Shown: in pieces, positions 25,701-35,181 of the stretch
Layout of the letters: each line of letters opens with the position of its first letter
Numbering within the stretch: the first letter of the stretch is position 1
DNA from: Centroberyx gerrardi
Lineage: Eukaryota > Chordata > Actinopteri > Beryciformes > Berycidae
DNA length: 64,000 nt
NCBI RefSeq assembly: GCF_048128805.1
Contig: NC_136006.1
Location: 8,976,179 to 9,040,178, forward strand
Reading direction: 5' to 3'
Made by a program: the position numbers and the translations under genes
Notes under the pieces: model-generated
The model's database searches: none
What the model was told of the DNA's origin: nothing
The model's input: the letters and a program-made list of their open reading frames with translations, nothing else

Positions 25701-28700
25701 ACATCAAATCAGGCAGCAGATAACTTGCACACCAAACCTAAATTGCAACTATATGTAAAGTCCATTCCCCACCCTTGCTTTATATTTCTGCTAGCTGGTG
25801 CATTTCAGCTCACCGGTAAAGGAACTTAAAAGGCTTCTCACCTGTCCAGGAAAGAGTGGCTCTGGCTGTAGTCTTTAGTCACAGATCGGCTGCCATAAAA
25901 TGAAGTTGGCTGAAGGGGAGTTGAACCCAGTGGAGCTGATGAGAAAGAGACAAAGCATAGTGAAACAAAAGTGACTCGCAATTAAAGGCCTGAATACACA
26001 GATCCATCTTCTACATTATTACATTTATTATCTCATTTTGAAAGGGTAATTACAAAAAGTGCAGCAAATTGCTCTGGAGTTTATCCAGGTTGGTGTAAAT
26101 CTAATATGCAAGATAAACGTTATTGACTGGCGAGGAAATTGGGTCATCACAACAGCAAATAATAGAAGTCTAGGTTGCGGACCAAGGAGTACAAAGGTAT
26201 TAAAGCACACGAGTAACAAGGTAATAAAAAGGACATTTATATATATATACACATATAAAAAAAAAAATCAATATTGAGCATCCCTGCGAAACGAATACAA
26301 TATTCTTCCAACATGACTAAAACATAATTCCCACTATGATGGCTAATGACAGATTTTGTTCTATATACTACAAGTGTTGCTGGAGTTTTGAACTTTTTAG
26401 ATCCTTTTCCCTTCTCCATGCACCTTGGAAGTAGGTGAAGTTGTGCCAGAAACCCCTACTATGCATGTAGATGCACCCATTAATCAACAACCAATAGTTT
26501 GGATGGCTTTGCTGTTGACTGGAGTTACAGCTGATTGTTTACTGAGCTGTTGATGTAAAAGTCTACCTGAGCTTCGGTTCTCCTCTGCCTGCTTCAGCTT
26601 CTCTTTGCAGCTCAGCAGGAACTTCCTGGCTGGGTCCGTGGTGGCCTTGTTGTTACTATGAAATTGTTTTTATTTTGGGATGTTATTTGACTGCTCAAAC
26701 AGAGGACCTGAAATTAATTTATTAATATAGACACACACTTACACTCTCTCAGTCAGCACACTGATCTATTATCTAAACAGATAGTAATTACACACATACC
26801 TGACACACCTTATACTAGAAATATTCAGGCATTCTTTGTCCTGGTCTTACCACCAGATACCTTGATAAAGACATTTGCCAAAATCGCACAGTGATATGGT
26901 AATTCTTAGCTTGACGCACATCAGTTAAGTCTAACAAAAAGAAGAGAGATGCCTGGTTGTTTCATATGTACCCAACATCACTGCGGTTCAGTCGGGACAC
27001 AGTGAGGCACTAGCTTTTACCTTGACGAGTCATTTTCCTTGGGGTAGTCCTCGGTCAGGTCGCTGTCAGAGGTTAGGAGTCTCTTCCTCTTCTCGCTCCT
27101 GAAAAGGAGAAAAGCAGCATTTGTGAGGGAGAGATGGAACAGCTAATGTCACAAGCCTGAACTGACAATTCCTATGAAAGTGCTGGAAATCTGCTGTTCA
27201 GAACCACAGAATGAGTAAAGAAAATACAGCAAGATTTTAAATTTTAGTTTGCCATTTCTGTTCAGATATTTGTCATACTGTGTGAGAAAAAAAAATCTAC
27301 ATTTAGGGAACTTGTTGGTATGGTTTATGTCAGTTGAACACTAGGGCCTGTTGTAGTGGTCGTCAGTGGAAAGAGGATGGGATACAAGTTAAGGCTACAC
27401 AATTACTCAAGAAACAAAAATTACAATACTGACCATTGGAATTTTCATATTTCAAAAAGCTGCAATTTGATGCTTCAGCTTGCTCCTCAAACAAAGTATT
27501 CTGGTTCTGTGCAGAATTCCTCACCTCCATATCAGCTTCCTTTTTGATACAACTGCTTATCTTCAAATTGAATTCCTCCTAAGAATTAGCATCTCAAATT
27601 ATGCATAAAAAGTATAACTACCTGTTCTCAGAGAGTCCGGTGCGAGTGGGAGTGGAGGCTGCTCTGCTGGGGCTGCCCAGGGGTTTCCGCGGCGTTGTGT
27701 CCTCCCTGCCATCCACACTCTGCCGCCTTGGTGTTGTCTGGAAGATGTTAGGAGTCTGAGTACATGAGCAGAAAGTAAGTACATGCTAATCTCAATATGT
27801 AAAATGCCAAAAAATGCAGTTGCATGTTGTTAAGTCACCTGTCTCTCCCCAGATGGATTGGTCTCGTTTTTCACAGACCGATTTCCAAGCACACTGAAGC
27901 TAGCACTTCCATGGGATGTTTTCAAAACTGCAAAAATAACAAGAACAAACCATGTGAATGAACTGATGTTTTTTGGACCGTCAAGTCTAGATTTATGAAT
28001 ATGTCTCTCACAAAGCTAAATTGAAGACTGCTACTGTAATGAATGGGAGAACAACTTTGTTGACACTACAACAAGACGTGCACTTCTATTTTCAGAAATC
28101 TGAAATCAATGGAGCAAGCACTGTTAGATGTACTGTTATAATTCATCTTAAACCATCTTAATTAGGAAGTTATGAACCGACTGCTACAAAGTACTGTTAA
28201 TCATTCAAAGACACTGGGATATTTTAATCACCTCCTGTTATCGTAAACATAAAAATTACTCTGAAAATCTGAACTGGAGGGAACTTGAAAATTAAAAACA
28301 CTGAATATGAAATTTCATAATCATTCTGTTATATTCCAAATACTTTTTGACTCTGATAAAAAGGGACAGTCCTGCTATAGGAGTGAAGCTGTTGCTACTT
28401 CCTCAACTAATATAACTCAAGCAAAGCTGTAAACAAACGCTACAAGTCTATCTTCTGTTAATCGCCAGTGGACAAGCTATAGGTTGTGACACTTGACATC
28501 ACAAATAAGATCCTTGGTTTCCATCTGTGGAGTTTATTTTAACCAATATTGTTGTAACTGTCATCAACCATAGGAGAAGCTATGCAAGTTAATCAAACTG
28601 AGTAGAAGTCCAATTCAAAACTTGTAATAGCCCATTTTTGAAACAGGTGTAATTACTTTGCTTTCCCTGCTTCAGCTTCTCCAAGTATTCTTTAGTCTTC

Positions 28701-29645
28701 TGAGCCAAAGTTGTAGGTATCTTATCCAGGGTGATGATACTGGTGTCCTTCAACGTCAGCATGATTCGGTTCATATTCTGGGAAATATGCTTCACGTTCT
28801 GGTTGAGCTGAGGGCAAGAAAGCAATTCAAGAAATTTAAATGTCAGAGTTAGGGTTATTTTTGTATGTGTGTTTGTATTATCATAAATATTACAGATAAA
28901 TAGTCTTGTGCCAATACTGTTCTGCTGAGATCAAATTCTTTGGATTTGAACGACCATCTATGAGTGAAATAAGCTATGATGGCTCTGATAGATTTTATAC
29001 AGATGAGACAGTTGTATGCCAAATTTGAGCAGTGGCTCTCAAAATGATACAAGGGATCGGGTACATCAAGTCGCCTCTTCAGATTGCCGTGCAATGGTCT
29101 TATTAGTTGCCTACACGACAAGTCAGTACAACTGTGACTACCTATACAGCAGTGGTTCTCAACGTGGGGTCCAGGGACCACCAGGGGTCCCCAGCAAATT
29201 GATGAATTGTTAAACTTCAGCATTATTTCATTTACAAGAAGTTAACACAATTAGAGAATGTAGAAGAATGACTGTTTTGATCATAGTTTCACTGTTATCT
29301 CTCTACCTGCAATACAGACAGTCATGGAATTCTGGACAAAATCATATCTAGCAATAAAAATATGCTCAGATTTGGGACAAAATCTCATCAAATGGGGGTC
29401 CGTGGCTCTAATGTGGACAAAATTAGGGGTCCTTGATATGAAAAAGGTTGAGAATCACTGCTATGCAGTACCTGGAACGTTTTGGGAGCTCCGCCGCAGT
29501 TGAATCTCAGACAGAGGCTGATTTTGTTGTCCTTCTCAAGGATCTCAAAAGTTCCCTCTTTCCATCTGGTGGTGCCCAGGTCTAAGCTGTTAAAGCGGAT
29601 CCTGACAGCACCACCGCTGGAGAGTTTGGGCACTATGGCTGCCAT
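13723..29645 (-). CDS. USP37: USP37, ubiquitin carboxyl-terminal hydrolase 37 (23 coding exons, 960 aa)
   Basis: Cysteine deubiquitinase that promotes S-phase entry, known to stabilise cyclin A (family knowledge). Exons, minus: 29645-29472, 28807-28657, 27927-27839, 27737-27622, 27098-27021, 26655-26567, 25935-25842, 25329-25174, 24760-24629, 24427-24304, 22189-21936, 21431-21314, 21085-21006, 18398-18234, 17837-17784, 17533-17386, 17295-17076, 16770-16604, 16447-16387, 15825-15710, 15073-15004, 14729-14591, 13810-13723. Phases close to 960 aa (human 979). Visible domains: N-terminal PH-like domain (exons 1-2); catalytic Cys box GNTCYMN (exon 9); zinc-ribbon Cys pairs (CKGCGE, CEKCNGK); His box SGHYISDV and YNDLDVS (exon 22). 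Three ubiquitin-interacting motifs sit inside the catalytic domain (DEMLAAVLEMSRQ, EQELQQALAQSLQEH, DDLKRATELSLQEF), the arrangement typical of USP37. KEN boxes remain in DYPKEND and DENKENQ, but the N-terminal one reads KDN. Introns 11 and 13 are transposon-rich. Confidence 0.97.
15541..15647. mobile_element. hAT-like transposon end fragment in USP37 intron 20
   Basis: The fragment ends gaatcgttacaccccta, whose complement taggggtgtaacgattc resembles a hAT-type terminus. The preceding AT-rich stretch contains repeated AATCGAAT words. I found no partner end, so this is probably a truncated copy. Confidence 0.45.
18685..20762. mobile_element. Composite nest of DNA transposons in USP37 intron 13
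   Basis: This fills most of the 2.6-kb intron between coding exons 13 and 14. Three CAGTGTTTCC- or GGTTTCCC-type ends lie at 18685, about 18834 and 19401. A complementary end, ggaaactctg, lies at 20753-20762. The segment 19401-20762 is flanked on both sides by the 5-mer gagta and holds a second inverted-repeat element (19988-20557). CT-rich low-complexity sequence fills about 18970-19070. No transposase reading frame is recognisable. I infer nested non-autonomous elements, probably hAT-like; the exact borders of the older ones are uncertain. Confidence 0.55.
19988..20557. mobile_element. Nested 570-bp inverted-repeat element
   Basis: The left end aaggctgcgttcacacagcg and the complement of the right end, aaggctgcgttctcacatag, match over most of 20 bp and continue as gcgtttttt on both sides. 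The interior is GC-rich with many AGCGCTTTT/AAAGCGC words and no long reading frame. It lies inside the segment bounded by CAGTGTTTCC-type ends, so it inserted later. The flanks read taa/ttaa, which might indicate a 3-bp TAA duplication of the Harbinger type, but this is weak. Confidence 0.65.
22234..23476. mobile_element. Non-autonomous hAT element, 1243 bp, with perfect target duplication
   Basis: The termini tagggctg and cagcccta are inverted repeats, with AATCGAG-rich subterminal sequence on both sides. The element is flanked by a perfect 8-bp direct repeat, cacacatc, at 22226-22233 and 23477-23484. An 8-bp duplication is diagnostic of the hAT superfamily. A (GT)13 tract lies at about 22664-22689. 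No transposase frame is visible, so it depends on an element elsewhere. It sits in USP37 intron 10, close upstream of exon 11. Confidence 0.85.
23520..23945. repeat. Probable transposon-derived repeat in USP37 intron 10
   Basis: The left part acatttacatgcacacttat and right part aatccatgtaaacctgggtt are roughly complementary, as in the inverted-repeat element at 34472-34960. Between them is a block starting cctctgccaaggaggtaatt that looks like a separate insertion. The borders are approximate and the assignment is tentative. Confidence 0.35.
25453..25698. mobile_element. 246-bp inverted-repeat miniature element in USP37 intron 7
   Basis: The ends taggcccctttca and tgaaaggggccta are exact 13-bp inverted repeats. 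A further internal pair, ggtgcattacaac and gttgtaatgcacc, is also inverted. The outermost TA on each side could be a target duplication of the Tc1/mariner or a related type. The element lies about 120 bp upstream of USP37 exon 8 in transcript orientation, with no coding content. Confidence 0.65.
29150..29460. mobile_element. hAT (Charlie-type end) miniature element, 311 bp, at the USP37 exon 1 donor
   Basis: The ends cagtggttctcaac and gttgagaatcactg are inverted repeats of the CAGTGGTTCTCAA type found in hAT-Charlie elements. Flanking 8-mers are ctatacag (29142-29149) and ctatgcag (29461-29468), agreeing at 7 of 8 positions. On the minus strand the right-hand duplication occupies intron positions +4 to +11 of the first USP37 coding intron, so the element proper starts at +12. 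No coding content. Confidence 0.85.
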
Positions 29646-31450
29646 GGCTTACTGTCCAGTTGGCACACTTGGAGCCTGGGACTTGAGATCCAACAAATCC
29701 TAAACAAGGGGAAAATAAAATGAACCCTGTTCAATAGCCCATTAAGTACAAGTAAAGGATTGCACAGCTTACATAGCACTGTATGAATAAAAATGTGCAT
29801 GCTTCAAACAAGTATGCAATGCCATTGAATAGAACATATATATTCTAATATTTAACACTCCTGCGCTATTTAATAGTCAAGCATGACTGTTTCTTACAAC
29901 TGCACTAAACATTACTCTCAATGCACTGTAGCTAGTTGACAGAGGCGCAGGTTAGTGATCTCACTGCTATACCTCACTAGTATGCAAGCAACCATTAGCA
30001 TTAGCTTACATTTACCATTAAAATCTATCAGAAATGCTTATTTAATTTACAAATCGAGAGCGGTAAAATTAATGGTAAACTGCTTATAATTGCTAATATA
30101 CGCTATCTGGGAGTTTACTTAGATATTGCCGAATTTCCAACTGAATAAACCAACGTTAGCTTGTCAGACTAATGAAAACTAGTTCAAAGTCACAGCAAAC
30201 TCAAAGTCAACCAAAAGCGAGTCGGTAACGTTATATAAGCTAATTACACAGACACATTGTCAACAATTAATTTCTATCAGAGACTCTACGTTGAAAGCCA
30301 AAATTGGACAAACCCGGATGGATGTCTCACAATGTGGATGGGTAACTCATGTTGCCTATGTTAGCTGGCTGACGGTTCCATTAGTTGCAGCGGAGTCTGT
30401 GTTCGTGTTAGCAACAAGCTGAGTGCTAGCCGTTATGCCGCTCTATGAGTATTTAGCCAATCTTTACCGCGGTAGCAAAGATGAGCAATGCGAAACACAT
30501 TGGGTTGTTTCGCGGCCAACGCCAATTACTTTTAGATCAACCGTTATCTAACGTTAGCTAGCTAAAAGAGACGAGCAGTCTCAAAGATGTGCAAAAACCA
30601 ACAGAAGGACGTGGAGCTACCCAATGCTAGCTGACGCTAGCCAAGTTAAATGTCGGAGGTACAGGTAATGTCGTCCGCTCATCTAGCCAGCCACGAGCTA
30701 ACCGTGCTGAATGGATGGAAAAGGCCAACATTAGCAAGTCGGTTAGCAAGCTAGCGCGAGCTAACTGGCTAATTTGCCTGACTGTCATTTGGTGATGAAA
30801 ACATTGTCAAGACTTAATTGCATCTTCGCAGCTCTTTACCTTTCGATGATATATGCTCGTCTCGAAACTTTTAAATCACAGTATCGTTTTCTTAGGTCCT
30901 TGGGGGGTAGAAAGTTGGTTTTGCCGGCATTCACCTGCTCCAGTATTATGTTGTTGACAGTGGTCCCATACACGACGCCTCGCAACACTGCGCGATGATG
31001 GCGGGAACGTGAAAATTTACAACGGAAATGATAACCGAGAGCGCCTTCGACCCTTCTCTCGCGATATTTTGATAAGCCATGTTTACGTCGGTTCACCAAC
31101 GTTAACAACAAAAGTCCCCACTGGATCATTTTTATTTGATAAATATATTTCAGTGATTGAGCTATCAAGGCTATATATAGACACATACAATCCAGACTAG
31201 TATGTAACCTAGGTAAGATATCTAGGGTAACAAACATTTTGCAAGGTTATGCTGATGTGCGCGCGTCTTGGTTTCCATTCGCCAACGGGTGTTCGAGTTA
31301 GCAGCTAGCTTGGGCTAGCTGTCGTTAGCTTAGATATTAGCCGAGTGTGCTAGTTAACTTTGTTTCACTGCAGTCGCGTTAGTTTGCTACAGTACAACTA
31401 CAATAGGTTCTCAACAGCCGCCGGGGGACCATATCCAGGCGCTACAGAGA
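29646..31450. promoter_or_regulatory. Head-to-head promoter interval of USP37 and CNOT9
   Basis: About 1.8 kb separate the divergent start codons. On the USP37 side, a run to a probable acceptor near 29702 suggests a 5' UTR exon border just upstream of the ATG. CpGs are frequent from 30.3 to 31.4 kb. The interval is dense in TTAGCTA, GCTAGC and AACGTTAGC words (30355-30780 and 31294-31345, with a few more just inside CNOT9 intron 1 at about 31520-31540). No credible coding sequence is present. Confidence 0.65.
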
Positions 31451-34400
31451 ATGCTGGCTACGGGAGCAGTGAGTACTATCCAGATCCGTGTTTCATTGGT
31501 CTGTGTACTGTGAGAGCCAGTTAGTTCACGTTAACTAGCTAACTGATATTTGTGTGTGATACATCGCATAGTAATTGGTATATATCCAAATTTCAATCCC
31601 ACTGATTCTTAGATAAAATAATTTGCTAATTATTTCCCCTTCTTTGTACAGGCTGTGACCACAGCCCTGGCCCAGGTGGACAGGGAGAAGATCTACCAGT
31701 GGATCAATGAGCTGTCCAGCCCTGAGACCAGGGAGAATGCCCTGCTGGAGCTCAGCAAGAAGCGGGAGTCTGTACCAGACCTGGCACCCATGCTCTGGCA
31801 CTCCTGTGGGACCATTGCTGCCCTCTTACAGGTATTGCTCATGTCCCATCCCTAGCACACTGTATCTCTGTAGCCACGCTATGTTCATTTCAGAGCAATT
31901 ATTGTATGCTGTTCATCCACAGTCTCCAGTGAGAAACTGTAAATTACTATTAGTTATTGGTATTGCTACTTGTGTGCCCATTTGTTCAACTGAGTTTCTT
32001 GTCTTCTTAGGAAATAGTGAACATCTATCCATCTATAAACCCACCTACGCTGACAGCTCACCAGTCAAACAGAGTGTGCAATGCCCTGGCACTTTTACAG
32101 TGTGTCGCCTCACACCCCGAGACACGGTAATGGAAACTAGGTTTTTGTGACAGACTTGTTTCTTTCGCTGCTCAGATTGTATAGGATTTGTACAAATCAC
32201 TGAACATTATGTAAGTAGAGCAGGGCAGACTGTCTTTAGTATATGGTAGCTATAACTGTATTCATGCTCCAGAAAGATGCAACTGGCTCATTTTCAATGC
32301 AGGGGCAACTTTGTCCACTCTATCTGACATAAGGTGCTCTGAATTTAGATGATTGCTGCAGTTTATATTTTAGTTGAAACCTCAGGAACTGGACTCAAAT
32401 GCCATTCATAATCAAATCACTTAATCGCTGTGCTTTAGTTGAAATGGAGACCAACTTGTATCTGAAAATCTCTTTGAGTTGTGTTTGAAGGAAGCTGGTA
32501 TTCCATCTGACATAAGATTCTGAACTGAAAATGAAGCTGTCGTGTCACAAATGCTATTCTCACTGGCTTTTCCTTCTCTGTCATACATGACACAAGAATA
32601 TCTCTTTCTTGGAATCTGTCTCTTTTTAGTGACACAGGAATATTTTCCAAATCTATTGTCTGGACACTGGGGCTTTGATCCTTGCTCTCCATGCTGTTGG
32701 TTGCTTGTAATGTTGTTGATCTAGGAATTTAAGCTTCTTCTACTGTTGCACTCATCACACATTTCTATGGATAACATCATCAGCTAAATGCCTAAACTAT
32801 AAAGGTAATTTCTGAGTTAACCTTTGATGTTAGCTGTGGTATGTAAGTCTGGTCACATTTATAAAGGTGCCATTTTTGTTCCTCTCCAGGTCGGCGTTTC
32901 TTGCTGCTCACATCCCTCTTTTCCTTTACCCTTTCCTGCACACCGTGAGCAAAACGCGTCCATTTGAGTACCTGCGTCTGACCAGCCTGGGAGTCATAGG
33001 TAAACTCTGCTCCTGTTGAGAGTTTTTTTTTTCCATGCCAAGTAGGAAAACTGGGCCACTGTTCATGCGAGGTTTAGAGGCAAAAAAAAAACCTTGAAAG
33101 GCTAGCAGTGAGGTCTGCATACATGGAAACACTAGTCCTTTAATAAAAAGACATATGATAAAGAATAGGATCATAAATAGTCCTGATCATTGACCTTCTA
33201 CTAGTGGTCCTACTATGGGTGTCTTTGTAAATATAGGGTCACATTAAAAAAAAGTAAAGAAACAAGTGAGGAGTGCAACAAACCTCTCATAGCTATACCA
33301 AATCAAGTCTCATTTAATACTTGATTGCTGGATGTTTCCACACATCTGTGTCCTCGTCCTTCATTCTATACACTTACACTGTCTTTTATGTATTGACTGC
33401 AGGTGCCTTGGTCAAAACAGATGAACAAGAAGTGATTAACTTCCTCCTCACCACTGAAATCATCCCACTGTGTCTGCGCATCATGGAGTCAGGGAGTGAA
33501 CTCTCCAAAACGGTACTTAACTATTTCAACTGCTTTTCAATCAATCCTGTAGCAGACACATGCCTAAACTTTTGTGTCAATCATTTCTCCCAACCCCTAG
33601 CTTTTCATTCAAATTTGAAAGCACAAACACTGTATTAGTGCCACTTAAACTGCCTCCTTTCCTCTTTTGTCTGAGGTTTAGGATAAGAATGAATAAATAA
33701 GAAGACAGTTTCCAATGGATAATGGTTTTGGTGACTTCATGTTAACATTGCACCACTCTTCTCTTCATCTTGACTGGCAGGTTGCCACTTTCATACTGCA
33801 GAAGATCCTGTTGGACGACACCGGGCTGGCCTATATCTGTCAGACATACGAGCGCTTCTCCCACGTGGCAATGATCCTTGTAAGTACTAGTTAGATTTAA
33901 ATTACCCACCTAGTCTCTGTGCACAATGTGACACTTGATGATAAGAGAATACCTACTGTCAGGATGTTAATTCTCATCTTTGTCTTTGCAGGGGAAAATG
34001 GTGCTGCAGCTGTCTAAAGAACCGTCTGCACGTCTGCTCAAGCATGTCGTACGCTGCTACCTTCGCCTCTCAGATAATCTCAGGTAGAACAGTGTTCCAC
34101 AGATAATTATGGTCATCTATTTTATCCTTTCCCTGTGATGGACTGGTGATCTGTACAAGCTGTCACCCTGCTTTCCATCCAGTGTGTGCTAGGATAGGCT
34201 CCAGACCCTCACAACCCTGAAAAGGATTACGCAGATAGAGAAAATTAATTAATAGTTTGACCATCTTTACCTGGCCAGTAGGAGGTGCCATGGCATAAAT
34301 GTGTTTCTAGTGCTAGATTAGACATTCTGTAGCCCCACGGAACTCACTTACTGCTCACGTTACATAATTTCTGGGCATTTAAGTTCAAATTTTTCAAGCG

Positions 34401-35181
34401 GTTACCTCTGGCTGCCATTTGGAGCCACTAACGTGTGAAGTTGCCTCATGCAGCTTTAATAGCAAGATATTGACTACATTTACATGGACAGCAATAACAC
34501 GATATTAACCCGATTAAGACAATAGTCTGAATAAGAAATTGCCATGTAAACAGCATTTTCTGATTACCTAGTCGGAGAAAGCATAATCACATAAAGACAT
34601 GAGGAGTATTACGATTTTAGTTGCATTACTGAAGGGCATTTTAGACATGTATACACCTTAATCCAACTATGACTCTCCATCTGAGTATTTGCGGCTTTTT
34701 GGGGAGCAAAAAGATGACTGACACCAGAAAAAAGACGTCCCAACATTTTGGGGATGAGGCTGAAACTGTCACCATGCCGTGGGCATCGAAACGTTCGTCT
34801 ATTTGCACCTTTCGGTAAAGGCTTAAACTGTCCGTGTGCTCCAACGGGAATATGAATGGAATAGTTCTATAAGCAACCCATGTAAACAGCTTAATCAGAA
34901 TATTGTCTTATTCAGAATAAGGCCAATAGTCGGATTATTGCTGTCCATGTAAACATAGTCGTCACTGAGTAAATGGTATGTTGGTGTGTGACGTGTGCCC
35001 TCCCTTCCACAGAGCGAGAGAGGCCCTGCGCCAGTGTCTGCCGGACCAGCTGAAGGACAGCACCTTTGCCCAGGTGTTGAAGGACGACACCACCACCAAG
35101 CGCTGGCTGGCCCAGCTGGTCAAGAACCTGCAGGAGGGCCAGGTCACTGACGCCAGGGGCATTCCACTGGCCACTCAGTGA
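31451..35181 (+). CDS. CNOT9: CNOT9 (RQCD1/RCD1), CCR4-NOT complex subunit 9 (8 coding exons, 297 aa)
   Basis: Armadillo-repeat subunit of the CCR4-NOT deadenylase; it docks on CNOT1 and binds tryptophan motifs of GW182/TNRC6, linking microRNA targets to mRNA decay (family knowledge). Exons: 31451-31468, 31652-31831, 32011-32126, 32890-32999, 33403-33512, 33781-33879, 33992-34083, 35013-35181. All have GT-AG borders and phases close. The protein is almost identical to human CNOT9 (299 aa), for example [56 protein letters not shown] and [20 protein letters not shown]. Differences are at the ends: [14 protein letters not shown] is two residues shorter, and the C-terminus reads GIPLATQ. Exon 1 codes for only six residues (MLATGA), so this start depends on the splice model. 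CNOT9 diverges from USP37, as in human 2q35. Confidence 0.96.
34128..34260 (+). repeat. Dispersed fish repeat, LINE/SINE tail-like, in CNOT9 intron 7
   Basis: The phrases ctgtgatggactggtgatct, gctaggataggctccagacc and ctgaaaaggattacgcagat match a tail common in fish retroelements (GGATAGGCTCCAG ... GGATTAAGCGG type). It is followed by AT-rich sequence. Only the 3' portion is visible. Confidence 0.45.
34472..34960. mobile_element. 489-bp inverted-repeat element in CNOT9 intron 7
   Basis: The left end gactacatttacatggacag and the complement of the right end, gactatgtttacatggacag, are inverted repeats matching at 18 of 20 positions. The next bases (caataa) also match. The interior holds several TAATC/GATTA steps typical of this repeat type and no coding frame. 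No clear target duplication could be read. It ends about 50 bp before the acceptor of the last CNOT9 exon. Confidence 0.65.
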
